From: JBDIVL01 sp039794405
GTDB lineage: Bacteria; Planctomycetota; Brocadiia; Brocadiales; Brocadiaceae
NCBI GenBank assembly: GCA_039794405.1
Contig: JBDIVL010000004.1
Location: 1-64,000, forward strand
Direction of reading: 5' to 3'
Length of the DNA stretch: 64,000 nt
This document shows, piece after piece, positions 8,343 to 17,700 of this stretch. The notes under the pieces were generated by a model. That model saw only the letters and a program-made list of their open reading frames with translations. It had not been told where the DNA came from and did no database searches. The position numbers and the translations under genes are program-made. Every line of letters starts with the position of its first letter. Positions within the stretch are counted from its first letter, which is position 1.

Positions 8343-9761
8343 ATGAACGATCAGGCATCCTCAATCGGGGATATTAGTCATGGAGTAGAGTTGCCCTCAT
8401 TTTCCCTTGAAAGTCAATTGCCCATGGGAGATGGCATCGTGAATTTAACCGGTACATGGGTGGGGTATGTTTCCCTGTTCATGTTTCTTTTTGCCTACAT
8501 CCTTGTTATTTTTGAAGATATAATTCATTTAAAAAAGGCAAAACCAATGATCCTTTTTAGTTGCCTTACGTGGTTTTTTATTGGCATTTACGAGGCAATA
8601 AACGGGGGAGGGCATTCTCACACCTTTATAGAACATCTTATAGCGGAAATCGGTAGTCTTTTTTTCTTCCTGCTGGTAGCCATGACGTATATCAATGCCT
8701 TATCGTCCCTTAATGTTTTTCAATCCCTACGTGCAAAATTACTGTCAAGGGGAATGGGTTATAAGCAACTGTTCTGGGCAACAGGTGGTCTGGCATTTAT
8801 GATTTCCCCCTTTGCAGATAATATGACCACCGCTTTGCTTATGTCTACCGTTGCGATGACGGTCAGCGGCGGAAACAAAAAATTCATCGTCCCCGCTTTT
8901 GTGAACATCGTTGTAGCTGCAAATGCAGGAGGGGCATGGAGCCCTTTTGGGGATATAACCACGCTCATGGTATGGACTGCCGGTAAGGTAGAAACAGTTA
9001 AATTTTCTTATCTGTTTCTTCCTGCTATAGTAAATTGGGGTATTCCTGCACTCATCATGAGTTTTTTTGTACCGAAAGGAAAACCTGAATGCAGGAAAGA
9101 GATCGACGCTTTAAAACCGGGTGCAAAACTGGCAATAGTTTTTGGAATCGTCACTATTGCCATGGGGGTTTCCTTCCACCAATTTTTGGACCTGCCTCCC
9201 TTCCTTGGTATGATGCTGGGCATGGGTTTTCTTATGTTCGTTTCTTACTATATGAAACACTGGGGAGAAAAAAAGTTCCTGAAAAAATTAGGGATCAGCG
9301 AAGAAAGGCGTAAGGCCGAACGTTACAATTTTTTCAAAAGCGTAGAGGAGGTAGAATTTGACACCCTTCTTTTTTTCTTTGGTGTACTGGCTGCTGTTGG
9401 GGCATTGCAATATATAGGCTATCTTGGTGTAATTGGGGATAAATTATATGGAAACATGAGATTAACAGTAGCAAATACTATCCTCGGAGGTGCTTCTGCG
9501 GTGCTTGATAACATTCCCCTTATGTATGCTGTTCTCAAAATGGACAAGCCGATGGGGGTCGACCAGTGGTTACTTGTTACATTGACTACAGGTGTCGGAG
9601 GCAGTTTGCTTTCTATAGGTTCAGCAGCCGGTGTTGCGGTAATGGGAGTCGGTAAGGAACATTATACCTTTATGTCACATCTGAAATGGGTCCCGGTTAT
9701 TGCACTGGGATATTTTGGTAGTATAGGAACCTGGTGGTTGATTACCGCGGGATTACGATAA
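8343..9761 (+). CDS. nhaD: NhaD-type Na+/H+ antiporter
   Basis: 472-residue inner-membrane protein with about a dozen hydrophobic segments, of the ion-transporter superfamily NhaD group: VGYVSLFMFLFAYILVIFEDI near the N terminus, FADNMTTALLMS, AANAGGAWSPFGDITTLMVW (the two conserved half-helix motifs) and SAVLDNIPLMYAV in the second repeat. Expected to exchange sodium for protons in pH and Na+ homeostasis. TTG 8340 and ATG 8343 are adjacent; AAGGAG is best placed for ATG 8343. A diguanylate cyclase gene follows 42 bases later on the same strand. Confidence 0.88.
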   Translation: MNDQASSIGDISHGVELPSFSLESQLPMGDGIVNLTGTWVGYVSLFMFLFAYILVIFEDIIHLKKAKPMILFSCLTWFFIGIYEAINGGGHSHTFIEHLIAEIGSLFFFLLVAMTYINALSSLNVFQSLRAKLLSRGMGYKQLFWATGGLAFMISPFADNMTTALLMSTVAMTVSGGNKKFIVPAFVNIVVAANAGGAWSPFGDITTLMVWTAGKVETVKFSYLFLPAIVNWGIPALIMSFFVPKGKPECRKEIDALKPGAKLAIVFGIVTIAMGVSFHQFLDLPPFLGMMLGMGFLMFVSYYMKHWGEKKFLKKLGISEERRKAERYNFFKSVEEVEFDTLLFFFGVLAAVGALQYIGYLGVIGDKLYGNMRLTVANTILGGASAVLDNIPLMYAVLKMDKPMGVDQWLLVTLTTGVGGSLLSIGSAAGVAVMGVGKEHYTFMSHLKWVPVIALGYFGSIGTWWLITAGLR

Positions 9762-9803
9762 AGGAAGTCAAAACATAACCGTATTGCAAAGGAGTAACAG
9801 CGA

Positions 9804-12326
9804 ATGAGAGGAGAATCCAAACGGCGATCAGTGAAAGCCAAATTACTGCTCTTTTCTCTCTGCATTTCACTCATACCCGTTGCCGTTATCACAATAATAT
9901 ACTACCTCAACACAAGAAATACCCTGCAGAAACATACCCTCAATAATTTGTCCACCATTGTGGAATTTAAAAAACAACATATCCTCTCATTCATAAACGC
10001 AAAAAAAGAAAGAACCATTGACTTTAGCTCTGATGGCCTTATAAAACGAAACCTTGAGAAAACAGTACATGATGGAGTTCTTTCGAAAGGCAGTGTGCAT
10101 GCCTTAAATAGACATCTTTTGGCAAACAAAAAATTTTTAGATACTTCAATCGTTGCGATAACGGTGATCGACAATAACAACAAAATCGTTGCCTCTACCG
10201 ATGAACATCTTGTTGGAATAAATGTATCCGGTTATAAGCCATTTGTACCCGGAACAAAAAGAAATAACAACAAAACACTCGTCCCGGTTGTCCAACCATA
10301 TTTATGCCCTATCTATAACATTAACTGCCTGTCCGTCATTGCGCCTATAACCTCTTCCAGGACAAAGGGGAAGACGTTAGGTTTCGTTATCAATTGCTAT
10401 GATCTTGCCACCCTGTGCAAGATTACCTCCGCACGATCAGGAATGGGAAACTCCGGAGAGGTTTATCTCGTCAATAGAGATAAGGTAATGATCACTGAAT
10501 CACGGTTCATTGAGGGATCTCCGCTGAAGCAGGTAGTCGACACGGAACCGGTTCGGAAGATCCTGGAAGACGGGAAAGAAACAACGGGTATTTATCTTGA
10601 TTACAGAGGCATTCCTGTTGTGGGAGCTTCTGCATATATACAAGAGTATGACTGGGTGCTTTTGGCAGAAATAGATAAAGAAGAAGCATTTGCACCCCTA
10701 AAAACACTGAACATCGTTGCACTGAATATGGGGCTCATATGTACTGCTGCCGTCACCAGCGTGGGTATTATCTTTGCTTTTTCTACTGCAAGGCCGATCA
10801 ATATATTGAGGAAAGCAACCGAAAAGTTTCGGGCAGGCAATCTCGAAATGAGGGTTAACATAGAGACGCGAGACGAGATTGGAGACCTTGCCCGGAGTTT
10901 CAATGCTATGGCAGATGCGCTTGCACTGGAAACTCACAAGTTGTCGTGTGCCGTCGAACAAAGTCCCTGTGCGGTTATTGTAACGGATATCAAAGGTAAC
11001 ACGGAATACATAAACCCCAGGTTCACACAACTGACGAGCTACACCTCCGAGGAAGTTTTGGGGGAAAATCCACGCATCTTAAAATCCGGCGAGAAATCTC
11101 CGGAAGAATACCGGAAGTTGTGGGATACTATTACGTCCGGGAAAGAATGGCGGGGTGAATTCTGTAACAGGAAGAAAAATGGCAGCATTTATTGGGCATC
11201 CGCATCCATCTCCCCGGTAAGGAATTCAAAAGGTGTTATCACCAATTTTGTGGGAATTCAGGAAGACATTACCGAGCGCAAACAAACAGAAGAAATACTG
11301 AAAGAAACCGTAACACAAAGGGATAAAAATATTGATGACCTAAAGCATCTGATGCGTTATTCCACCATAATGAACGACGAAGTACTGGAGAAGGTATTGT
11401 TTGAGCACATGTCCCTTGCCTTAAAAGGACGTTTTCAGCCTGATGTTCTGGCTTTGTTAACGCTCGACAAAGGAAAAAATATTATTGACATACCTCTGAT
11501 AATCCCACAAATGCCGGTAAAAAACCTTTTTAAAAGCGAAATTTTTATAGAGCCCTCCTTGTGCCGTGTAATCAGAACCGGCCAGCCATTCATTTCAAAG
11601 GATATCCAAAAAGACCCCTCTTGCGAATGTACGCATGATAAAATTTTAGAGGGTAGCTGCGCATGTTTTCCGTTGATAGCTGGCGGAACTATCACAGGGG
11701 TGGTGCTTATGATAAAAAAAGAATCGGGATACTGGAATAATAACGAGATACTTGAGCTTCTGTCAACTTATATAGGGCTAACGGCATCAGCGCTTCATAG
11801 AGTTAGATTGATGGAAACTACGAAACAGACGTCTGTAACGGATGCGCTCACCGGGGTGTACAACAGGAGGTTTTTCGATGAGATGATTGAGAAGCAAATC
11901 GCTCTGGCAAAGCGGCACAATGAATCCCTCAGTATACTCATTATCGACCTTGACTACTTTAAGAAGGTAAACGACACGTATGGGCATATCGCTGGTGATT
12001 ATCTTTTACGGGAAATAACCGGAGTCATGCGTTACCATACAAGGTCGTCGGATATTCTGGCGAGATACGGCGGTGAGGAATTTATTATTATTATGCCCAT
12101 GATTACGAAGGCCCACGCAGTAGAAAAGGCGGGAGGAATTCGCCAACATGTCGAATCTCATGATTTCAATACCATTGTAGCAGGGAAGTCTATCAGGGTA
12201 ACAGTAAGTATTGGCGTGGCAACGTACCCGGAACATGGCATCAAATCTGATATTCTGATACACGCCGCGGATAGTGCCCTCTATAAGGCAAAGAGAGCGG
12301 GACGGAACCGGGTGGATGTCCCTTAA
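9804..12326 (+). CDS. Membrane diguanylate cyclase: Cache-HAMP-PAS-GAF-GGDEF
   Basis: 840 residues. A first membrane helix (about 13-33) and a second (about 293-315) bracket a periplasmic Cache-like sensor. Then come HAMP (about 316-370), PAS with PAC (about 375-490; SCAVEQSPCAVIVTD and ITERKQTEE), a GAF-like domain (about 505-655) with a Cys cluster (CECTH...CACF) that might bind metal or haem, and a C-terminal cyclase with GGEEF, the active form of GGDEF. The product-inhibition I-site is present: RSSD lies five residues before GGEEF. It makes c-di-GMP from GTP; the c-di-GMP-I riboswitches at 50-52 kb are plausible readers. AAGGAG precedes ATG 9804 at normal spacing. Confidence 0.93.
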   Translation: MRGESKRRSVKAKLLLFSLCISLIPVAVITIIYYLNTRNTLQKHTLNNLSTIVEFKKQHILSFINAKKERTIDFSSDGLIKRNLEKTVHDGVLSKGSVHALNRHLLANKKFLDTSIVAITVIDNNNKIVASTDEHLVGINVSGYKPFVPGTKRNNNKTLVPVVQPYLCPIYNINCLSVIAPITSSRTKGKTLGFVINCYDLATLCKITSARSGMGNSGEVYLVNRDKVMITESRFIEGSPLKQVVDTEPVRKILEDGKETTGIYLDYRGIPVVGASAYIQEYDWVLLAEIDKEEAFAPLKTLNIVALNMGLICTAAVTSVGIIFAFSTARPINILRKATEKFRAGNLEMRVNIETRDEIGDLARSFNAMADALALETHKLSCAVEQSPCAVIVTDIKGNTEYINPRFTQLTSYTSEEVLGENPRILKSGEKSPEEYRKLWDTITSGKEWRGEFCNRKKNGSIYWASASISPVRNSKGVITNFVGIQEDITERKQTEEILKETVTQRDKNIDDLKHLMRYSTIMNDEVLEKVLFEHMSLALKGRFQPDVLALLTLDKGKNIIDIPLIIPQMPVKNLFKSEIFIEPSLCRVIRTGQPFISKDIQKDPSCECTHDKILEGSCACFPLIAGGTITGVVLMIKKESGYWNNNEILELLSTYIGLTASALHRVRLMETTKQTSVTDALTGVYNRRFFDEMIEKQIALAKRHNESLSILIIDLDYFKKVNDTYGHIAGDYLLREITGVMRYHTRSSDILARYGGEEFIIIMPMITKAHAVEKAGGIRQHVESHDFNTIVAGKSIRVTVSIGVATYPEHGIKSDILIHAADSALYKAKRAGRNRVDVP

Positions 12327-12410
12327 GGGAAAAGGCATCTTAATCATTAAGTCCCGTAGGCTGGGTTGAGGTACGAAACCAATAACCTAATAAAAAGAGC
12401 AGGGAAATAA

Positions 12411-12551
12411 TGCAATATCGCAGATCACACTCGCCATACAGAGACGAAATGTGATGAACTGCTGGCGAGAGGTTACGAGAGACATGCGGCAAGAGCCCGG
12501 GTAGAAGAAGCTGTTTGTCGGATATTGAAAGAATGGGAAATTCAGAAGTGA
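12411..12551 (+). other. Possible gene remnant in the 12327-12807 gap
   Basis: An open frame of 46 codons without a start codon that reads like real protein (DELLARGYERHAARARVEEA then CRILKEWEIQK). No family is recognised. The gap also has a GTAGGCTGGGTTGAGG-type repeat at about 12355 and two family A palindromes; nothing else is seen. Confidence 0.25.
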
Positions 12552-12650
12552 TTTTAGGAAAATAAAGTGGAGTTCTTTGAATAACCTTGAATATTTTGCA
12601 AAGATATATAGCGATCTCAAAACAAAATGTCACATAGCGTAGTTTTTTGT

Positions 12651-12687
12651 TGGTTCAATTGTCCACGATTGAACCGAGACGTTTTGG
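12651..12687. repeat. Family A palindromic repeat, copy 2 (inverted)
   Basis: GGTTCAATTGT..ACGATTGAACC followed by GAGACGTTT, the reverse orientation of copy 1. It is 49 bases from copy 3, which has the opposite orientation. Confidence 0.7.
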
Positions 12688-12735
12688 CTTATTTGCCTAT
12701 ACCGGGGGCACCAATCAAAAGCTGTACATCAATCC

Positions 12736-12776
12736 CAAACGTATGGTTCAATCTACAAGATTGAACCAACCCTGAA
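12736..12776. repeat. Family A palindromic repeat, copy 3
   Basis: AAACGTAT, GGTTCAATCT..AGATTGAACC and CAACCCTGAA: same order as copies 1 and 4. The stem is perfect here (GGTTCAATCT with AGATTGAACC). It lies just beyond the 3' end of the methyltransferase gene and could act in transcript ending. Confidence 0.7.
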
Positions 12777-12807
12777 TTTCTTTTCAGTTTTCCTAATTCC
12801 AAAGATG

Positions 12808-13815
12808 TTACCAGGCCAACACTCCGTAGAAGTCTTCTGAAGGCAGGATATCCCTCCTTTCCACATCGTTGAAGCCACTTGCCCGGAGATGTTCCATCGT
12901 TTCTCCGATTTCCGGAAGGGATGCGCACCCTGATGTTGATCTCAAGACAATATCGAAATTACGTGAAGTAATGCTTTTCCCTCTCATGAGGGATACCATG
13001 GCAAATGTTCCGCCTGGCGTGATCAATGAACGAATCCTCCGAAAAAGGGAAGGGCGCTCTTCCGGTTTGAAGTAGTATAGATTGTTATACAGTGAAATAA
13101 AATCGAAGGACTTTTCAGGAGTATCGCACCAGTTACGAATATCGGCTTTCACAACGGTAAAACGATCGGCAAGTCCCCATTCCTTCAGGTTTTCCCGGGC
13201 ATGGTGGATAACCATTTCCTGCATATCGATGCCGATACCTGTTACTTCTTTGTACATTTCTGCTGCATGGCGGATATAAATTCCCGAACCACATCCGATC
13301 TCGAGAAGGCTCTTTGGCTTGCACTCATGTATGGCACGCTGCACAAAGATTTTTATGAGATGTTCAAGGGAACGTGACGAGCGGGCGATGAGGGTCGCTG
13401 TTGCCTTCAGGTAATCTCCCTGAGGGGCGCCTCCTATTCTGTCTGCCAAATTGTGGTACACCGACCCATGATACGCAATACACTCCTGCAGCATGGCTGC
13501 AAAGGGATCGCCGTACTCGTTCGACAGCGATCGTGAGCGTTTTCCCCGGAGTGCATAGAGGCCATTCCTGAATGAGAGTTCTCCCAGTGCAACTCCCAAT
13601 TCCAGCAATAGATCGAGAAGATCGGTACGTACCGCATTTATCTTTCGGGATAACATTTCAAGAGACGACGGCTTCCTCAGTTGCATCAAAAGCCCCATAT
13701 CAATGGCCGCATACAGGAAGTAGAGCCGGGAGAGGGTCTTGAGATCACGCATGAGGGCAGTGTGAGAAAGCAGTTGACGGTTCCGTACAAGGGTTAAAAG
13801 CGCTGAAATATTCAT
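12808..13815 (-). CDS. SAM-dependent methyltransferase with N-terminal winged-helix-like domain
   Basis: 335 residues. The first about 100 residues are helical (SALLTLVRNRQLL..., LSRKINAVRTDLLDLLLELG) and resemble the dimerisation domain of small-molecule O-methyltransferases. The catalytic half has motif I LLEIGCGSGIYIRHAA, an acidic residue in GIGIDMQ, motif II VVKADIRNW and FDFISLYNNLYYF. AGGGAGAG precedes ATG 13815. It follows the tetR gene by 55 bases on the same strand, so TetR probably controls it together with itself. The substrate is unknown; the pairing suggests a response to a small hydrophobic compound. Confidence 0.78.
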   Translation of the reverse strand: MNISALLTLVRNRQLLSHTALMRDLKTLSRLYFLYAAIDMGLLMQLRKPSSLEMLSRKINAVRTDLLDLLLELGVALGELSFRNGLYALRGKRSRSLSNEYGDPFAAMLQECIAYHGSVYHNLADRIGGAPQGDYLKATATLIARSSRSLEHLIKIFVQRAIHECKPKSLLEIGCGSGIYIRHAAEMYKEVTGIGIDMQEMVIHHARENLKEWGLADRFTVVKADIRNWCDTPEKSFDFISLYNNLYYFKPEERPSLFRRIRSLITPGGTFAMVSLMRGKSITSRNFDIVLRSTSGCASLPEIGETMEHLRASGFNDVERRDILPSEDFYGVLAW

Positions 13816-13870
13816 TTTCTCTCCCTATTATTTGTAAGATTCATTGTTTCGCCAGCGTCAATAAAAAATT

Positions 13871-14467
13871 TTATTTTCTGAGTCCACCAAGAACAATATC
13901 TGCGATCTGCTTACCGGAACCCGGTCTTGAAAGAGTGTTAGGATCGAAGATACGCTGGAGGAGCAGTCCATCAAGCACAGCGATGACTGTAGATGCTGCA
14001 ATGAGGGAATCGACCTTCCGGAATTCTCCGTTCCGGATACCTTTTTGAATAAAGCTCGCCACCTTTTCCCGGGAGAGGGCGTACACCTCACGAAAATGGA
14101 GACTGGCAGATTCGCTCCGCCGATACTCTGACCAAAAATCAAGGAGCACAAACCCGAACTCCCGCCACTCATTGAATGCCTTCAGTGTGGCAGTGATAAA
14201 CGTCTCAAGGGCAGCAGTTGCTGTCTTCTGCCGTTCTGCATCCCGGTAAATCGTCTCATGGAATGAACTCCGCACATGATCATAGAGGGCGAAAAAGAGG
14301 GTATCCTTGCTCCTGAAATACTCATAGACCGTTCCCTTGCCGATGCCGGCAGCCTTTGCAATATCCTCTATCGTTGTCTTGCCGTAGCCTTGCTGGGAAA
14401 ACACGCCAAGGGCTGCCTTCAGTATAGACAGACTCTTCTCTTCTTTATTAATGATTTTAGGTGACAT
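13871..14467 (-). CDS. TetR/AcrR-family transcriptional regulator
   Basis: 198 residues from ATG 14467. The N-terminal helix-turn-helix is clear: SILKAALGVFSQQGYGKTTI, then IAKAAGIGKGTVYEYFRSKD; the rest is the helical ligand-binding and dimerisation domain. A longer frame starts at TTG 14503, but that codon lies against the operator and next to the predicted transcription start, so ATG 14467 is preferred (weak AAAGAG upstream). Its promoter carries a near-perfect -35 and a quasi-palindrome just downstream of the -10, as expected for self-repression. It probably also controls the methyltransferase downstream. Confidence 0.9.
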   Translation of the reverse strand: MSPKIINKEEKSLSILKAALGVFSQQGYGKTTIEDIAKAAGIGKGTVYEYFRSKDTLFFALYDHVRSSFHETIYRDAERQKTATAALETFITATLKAFNEWREFGFVLLDFWSEYRRSESASLHFREVYALSREKVASFIQKGIRNGEFRKVDSLIAASTVIAVLDGLLLQRIFDPNTLSRPGSGKQIADIVLGGLRK

Positions 14468-14484
14468 ATAATTATCTCTTTGTA

Positions 14485-14502
14485 TGACCGACTGGTCAGT
14501 CA
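14485..14502. promoter_or_regulatory. Putative TetR operator
   Basis: Quasi-palindrome TGACCGACTGGTCAGTCA, whose half sites match at 7 of 9 positions. It lies immediately after the predicted transcription start of the tetR promoter and 17 bases before the preferred ATG. TetR/AcrR operators with GACTGGTC-like cores are common. Confidence 0.65.
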
Positions 14503-14510
14503 ATATAAAA

Positions 14511-14539
14511 TTTATAAACTATAAGAATGCATTTGTCAA
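14511..14539 (-). promoter_or_regulatory. Sigma70-like promoter of tetR
   Basis: Minus strand: TTGACA (14534-14539), 17-base spacer, TATAAA (14511-14516). This is the best match to the sigma70 consensus seen in the window. Confidence 0.7.
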
Positions 14540-14565
14540 GACCCATTTTGATAGAAAAACGTGCC

Positions 14566-14608
14566 AAATGTTTCGGTTCAATTGTGGACGATTGGATCAA
14601 CCCTGAGG
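14566..14608. repeat. Family A palindromic repeat, copy 4
   Basis: AAATGTTTC, GGTTCAATTGTGGACGATTG, GATCAACCCTGAGG: same layout as copy 1. It lies between tetR and the trailer end of the CRISPR array. Confidence 0.7.
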
Positions 14609-14739
14609 ATGTTCCTGAAAAGGGTACAAAAATTTTGTTAAAAAAGTATGAGATAGTTTTGCCTTTGAAAATATGTTTGTCACATATCTCGTGCATTTTC
14701 GGAGTGTATCTTTGTCGAACGTTGACATCTACAGTATCG

Positions 14740-17700
14740 TATTCAATTCCTTATAGGCTCAATGAAATCGGATATATACATCACAGTGCGTCCATGCAAT
14801 ATCAGTGTTTCAATTCCTTATAGGCTCAATGAAATGAAAAACTTATCCCTCCAAGAAATTGCAAACCTAGTGTTTCAATTCCTTATAGGCTCAATGAAAT
14901 AAAGGCCTCTCTTACAACGATATTGCAAGCCTCGTGTTTCAATTCCTTATAGGCTCAATGAAATGTGCAGAAATATTCTAACTATCTCAAAGAAAAAGAT
15001 GTTTCAATTCCTTATAGGCTCAATGAAATTAAAAGCCATTCCCGTCGACAAAAGGATGATCGCCCGTTTCAATTCCTTATAGGCTCAATGAAATAATGTT
15101 TTGTATTGGGATAGATTTTCTTTTATCCCGTTTCAATTCCTTATAGGCTCAATGAAATAAAATGATTCATGCTCATTTTCTCCTGCTGCGCTTTGGTTTC
15201 AATTCCTTATAGGCTCAATGAAATGCCATACCATGTCAAGAATTTCCGCTAAAATTCGTTTCAATTCCTTATAGGCTCAATGAAATCATGATTGCTACCC
15301 TTCACAGACCCGGAGATAACGAAGTTTCAATTCCTTATAGGCTCAATGAAATGTAGTAGTTAAATAAAGCCTTGTACCAGTTTTATCGTTTCAATTCCTT
15401 ATAGGCTCAATGAAATTTCACTGTAAGAATTACCTTATAGATCAAAAATAGTTTCAATTCCTTATAGGCTCAATGAAATTCCGAAGTGAAGCCGTGCTGC
15501 AATACCCCTTTCCAGTTTCAATTCCTTATAGGCTCAATGAAATTAATCCTGCAAAAAGCTTTATTAGATATTCTACAGTGTTTCAATTCCTTATAGGCTC
15601 AATGAAATATCAGGCAATATATCGCTATCGGCATCATTACCTTTGTTTCAATTCCTTATAGGCTCAATGAAATTCCTTTAATAAGAACTTATAAGAAAGG
15701 AGAAAAAAGGTTTCAATTCCTTATAGGCTCAATGAAATCAGAAGATGCTCTCTCTCTTCTCTTAAAATCACGGTTTCAATTCCTTATAGGCTCAATGAAA
15801 TAAATAAAAGCCTTGTATCGGGATAATCCTGGTACAGTTTCAATTCCTTATAGGCTCAATGAAATGTAGAGGAATACTACACATGTATTTTCTCACCTAA
15901 GTTTCAATTCCTTATAGGCTCAATGAAATTAGATGGTCTTCTTCGCAAAATATCATTACTCCCTTGTTTCAATTCCTTATAGGCTCAATGAAATAATGCT
16001 GCAAAATGTAAAACCTGCCAAGACTTAGCAAGTTTCAATTCCTTATAGGCTCAATGAAATGAAAGGATCATCACATCCATATATGCCAGTGGTAGACGTT
16101 TCAATTCCTTATAGGCTCAATGAAATAGAGCCGCATATGCCTTTATCCCTCAGAGTACTATGTTTCAATTCCTTATAGGCTCAATGAAATAAAACTTATA
16201 ATGGAAGCGGAAAAAATTGCTTTCGGAAGTTTCAATTCCTTATAGGCTCAATGAAATACGGTATCTCTATAGAAGAAAATGCCCTTACTTCGTTTCAATT
16301 CCTTATAGGCTCAATGAAATAAGTCAATAGACATAGTAATAACAGACCCTCCTTAGTTTCAATTCCTTATAGGCTCAATGAAATGCGTTCGGGGATGGAG
16401 CAAAATTGTCTGAATTTATCGTTTCAATTCCTTATAGGCTCAATGAAATGTTTCTTTCGTCTCTTGTAGGATGCCCATGTAATTTGTTTCAATTCCTTAT
16501 AGGCTCAATGAAATAAATTAACTTGCATTCCACCTTCTGTATCCCACTGAAGTTTCAATTCCTTATAGGCTCAATGAAATGGATATCCCTAAGACAATTC
16601 TGATTCACGGAGAAACGTTTCAATTCCTTATAGGCTCAATGAAATCTTCTATTGTCTCAATAAGAAGGTCTAATTTTGAATTGTTTCAATTCCTTATAGG
16701 CTCAATGAAATAATTGACCATCAAAAGGGATATCATCCCCGAAAGCACGTTTCAATTCCTTATAGGCTCAATGAAATCCTTCCATTCGTCATACAACAAT
16801 ACATCATTTGTTCTCGTTTCAATTCCTTATAGGCTCAATGAAATGGAATCAAACAAGCAATACTCTTGTTGGTATCGCACGTTTCAATTCCTTATAGGCT
16901 CAATGAAATTGGACGCAGCAGGTTAACAGATGGATTGACTTGTCGGTAGTTTCAATTCCTTATAGGCTCAATGAAATAAGGACATTCTTGGTGTAACCGG
17001 TGATGTACTGGTGTTTCAATTCCTTATAGGCTCAATGAAATGTTTATTCGCCTCAAAGAAGGTTTTCTTATACCCAGTTTCAATTCCTTATAGGCTCAAT
17101 GAAATTTTTGATTTTACAAATTTTTCTTTTCAACAAATGTGGTTTCAATTCCTTATAGGCTCAATGAAATTGTATTCTCACACAAATATGTTTTCCCTCT
17201 TACCGAAGTTTCAATTCCTTATAGGCTCAATGAAATTCCTGGTCTCTTGCAAGAATCATATATAATTCATCCCCGTTTCAATTCCTTATAGGCTCAATGA
17301 AATGATTTTCAAAAGATGTATGTCGGCACGTTATATACGTTTCAATTCCTTATAGGCTCAATGAAATGCCGTTGGCATCCTTCAGTTTTCTCACCTCTGC
17401 CTGTTTCAATTCCTTATAGGCTCAATGAAATTGGAAAGGCATACGCAGCCAGACTTGTCACTCATGTTTCAATTCCTTATAGGCTCAATGAAATGTCATA
17501 ATGTAGATGTTTTACAAGCCGCTCCCCCTCGTTTCAATTCCTTATAGGCTCAATGAAATGAAACGGCATAAGATATCGCAAACTTTATTTTTACGTTTCA
17601 ATTCCTTATAGGCTCAATGAAATATGTGGCCTTAGATGGGATGAATGTTCAAATCTACAAGTTTCAATTCCTTATAGGCTCAATGAAATAATATGATGAG

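Noticed and set aside
12387..12928. Minus-strand frames of 77-97 codons after the diguanylate cyclase gene
   Set aside because: Unprotein-like composition, overlap with family A palindromes and with the end of the methyltransferase gene.
15353..15836. Similarity between spacers 15353-15387 and 15802-15836 (shared ATAAAGCCTTGTA-like core)
   Set aside because: Only a short stretch matches and alignment needs a gap; not enough to claim the same target.
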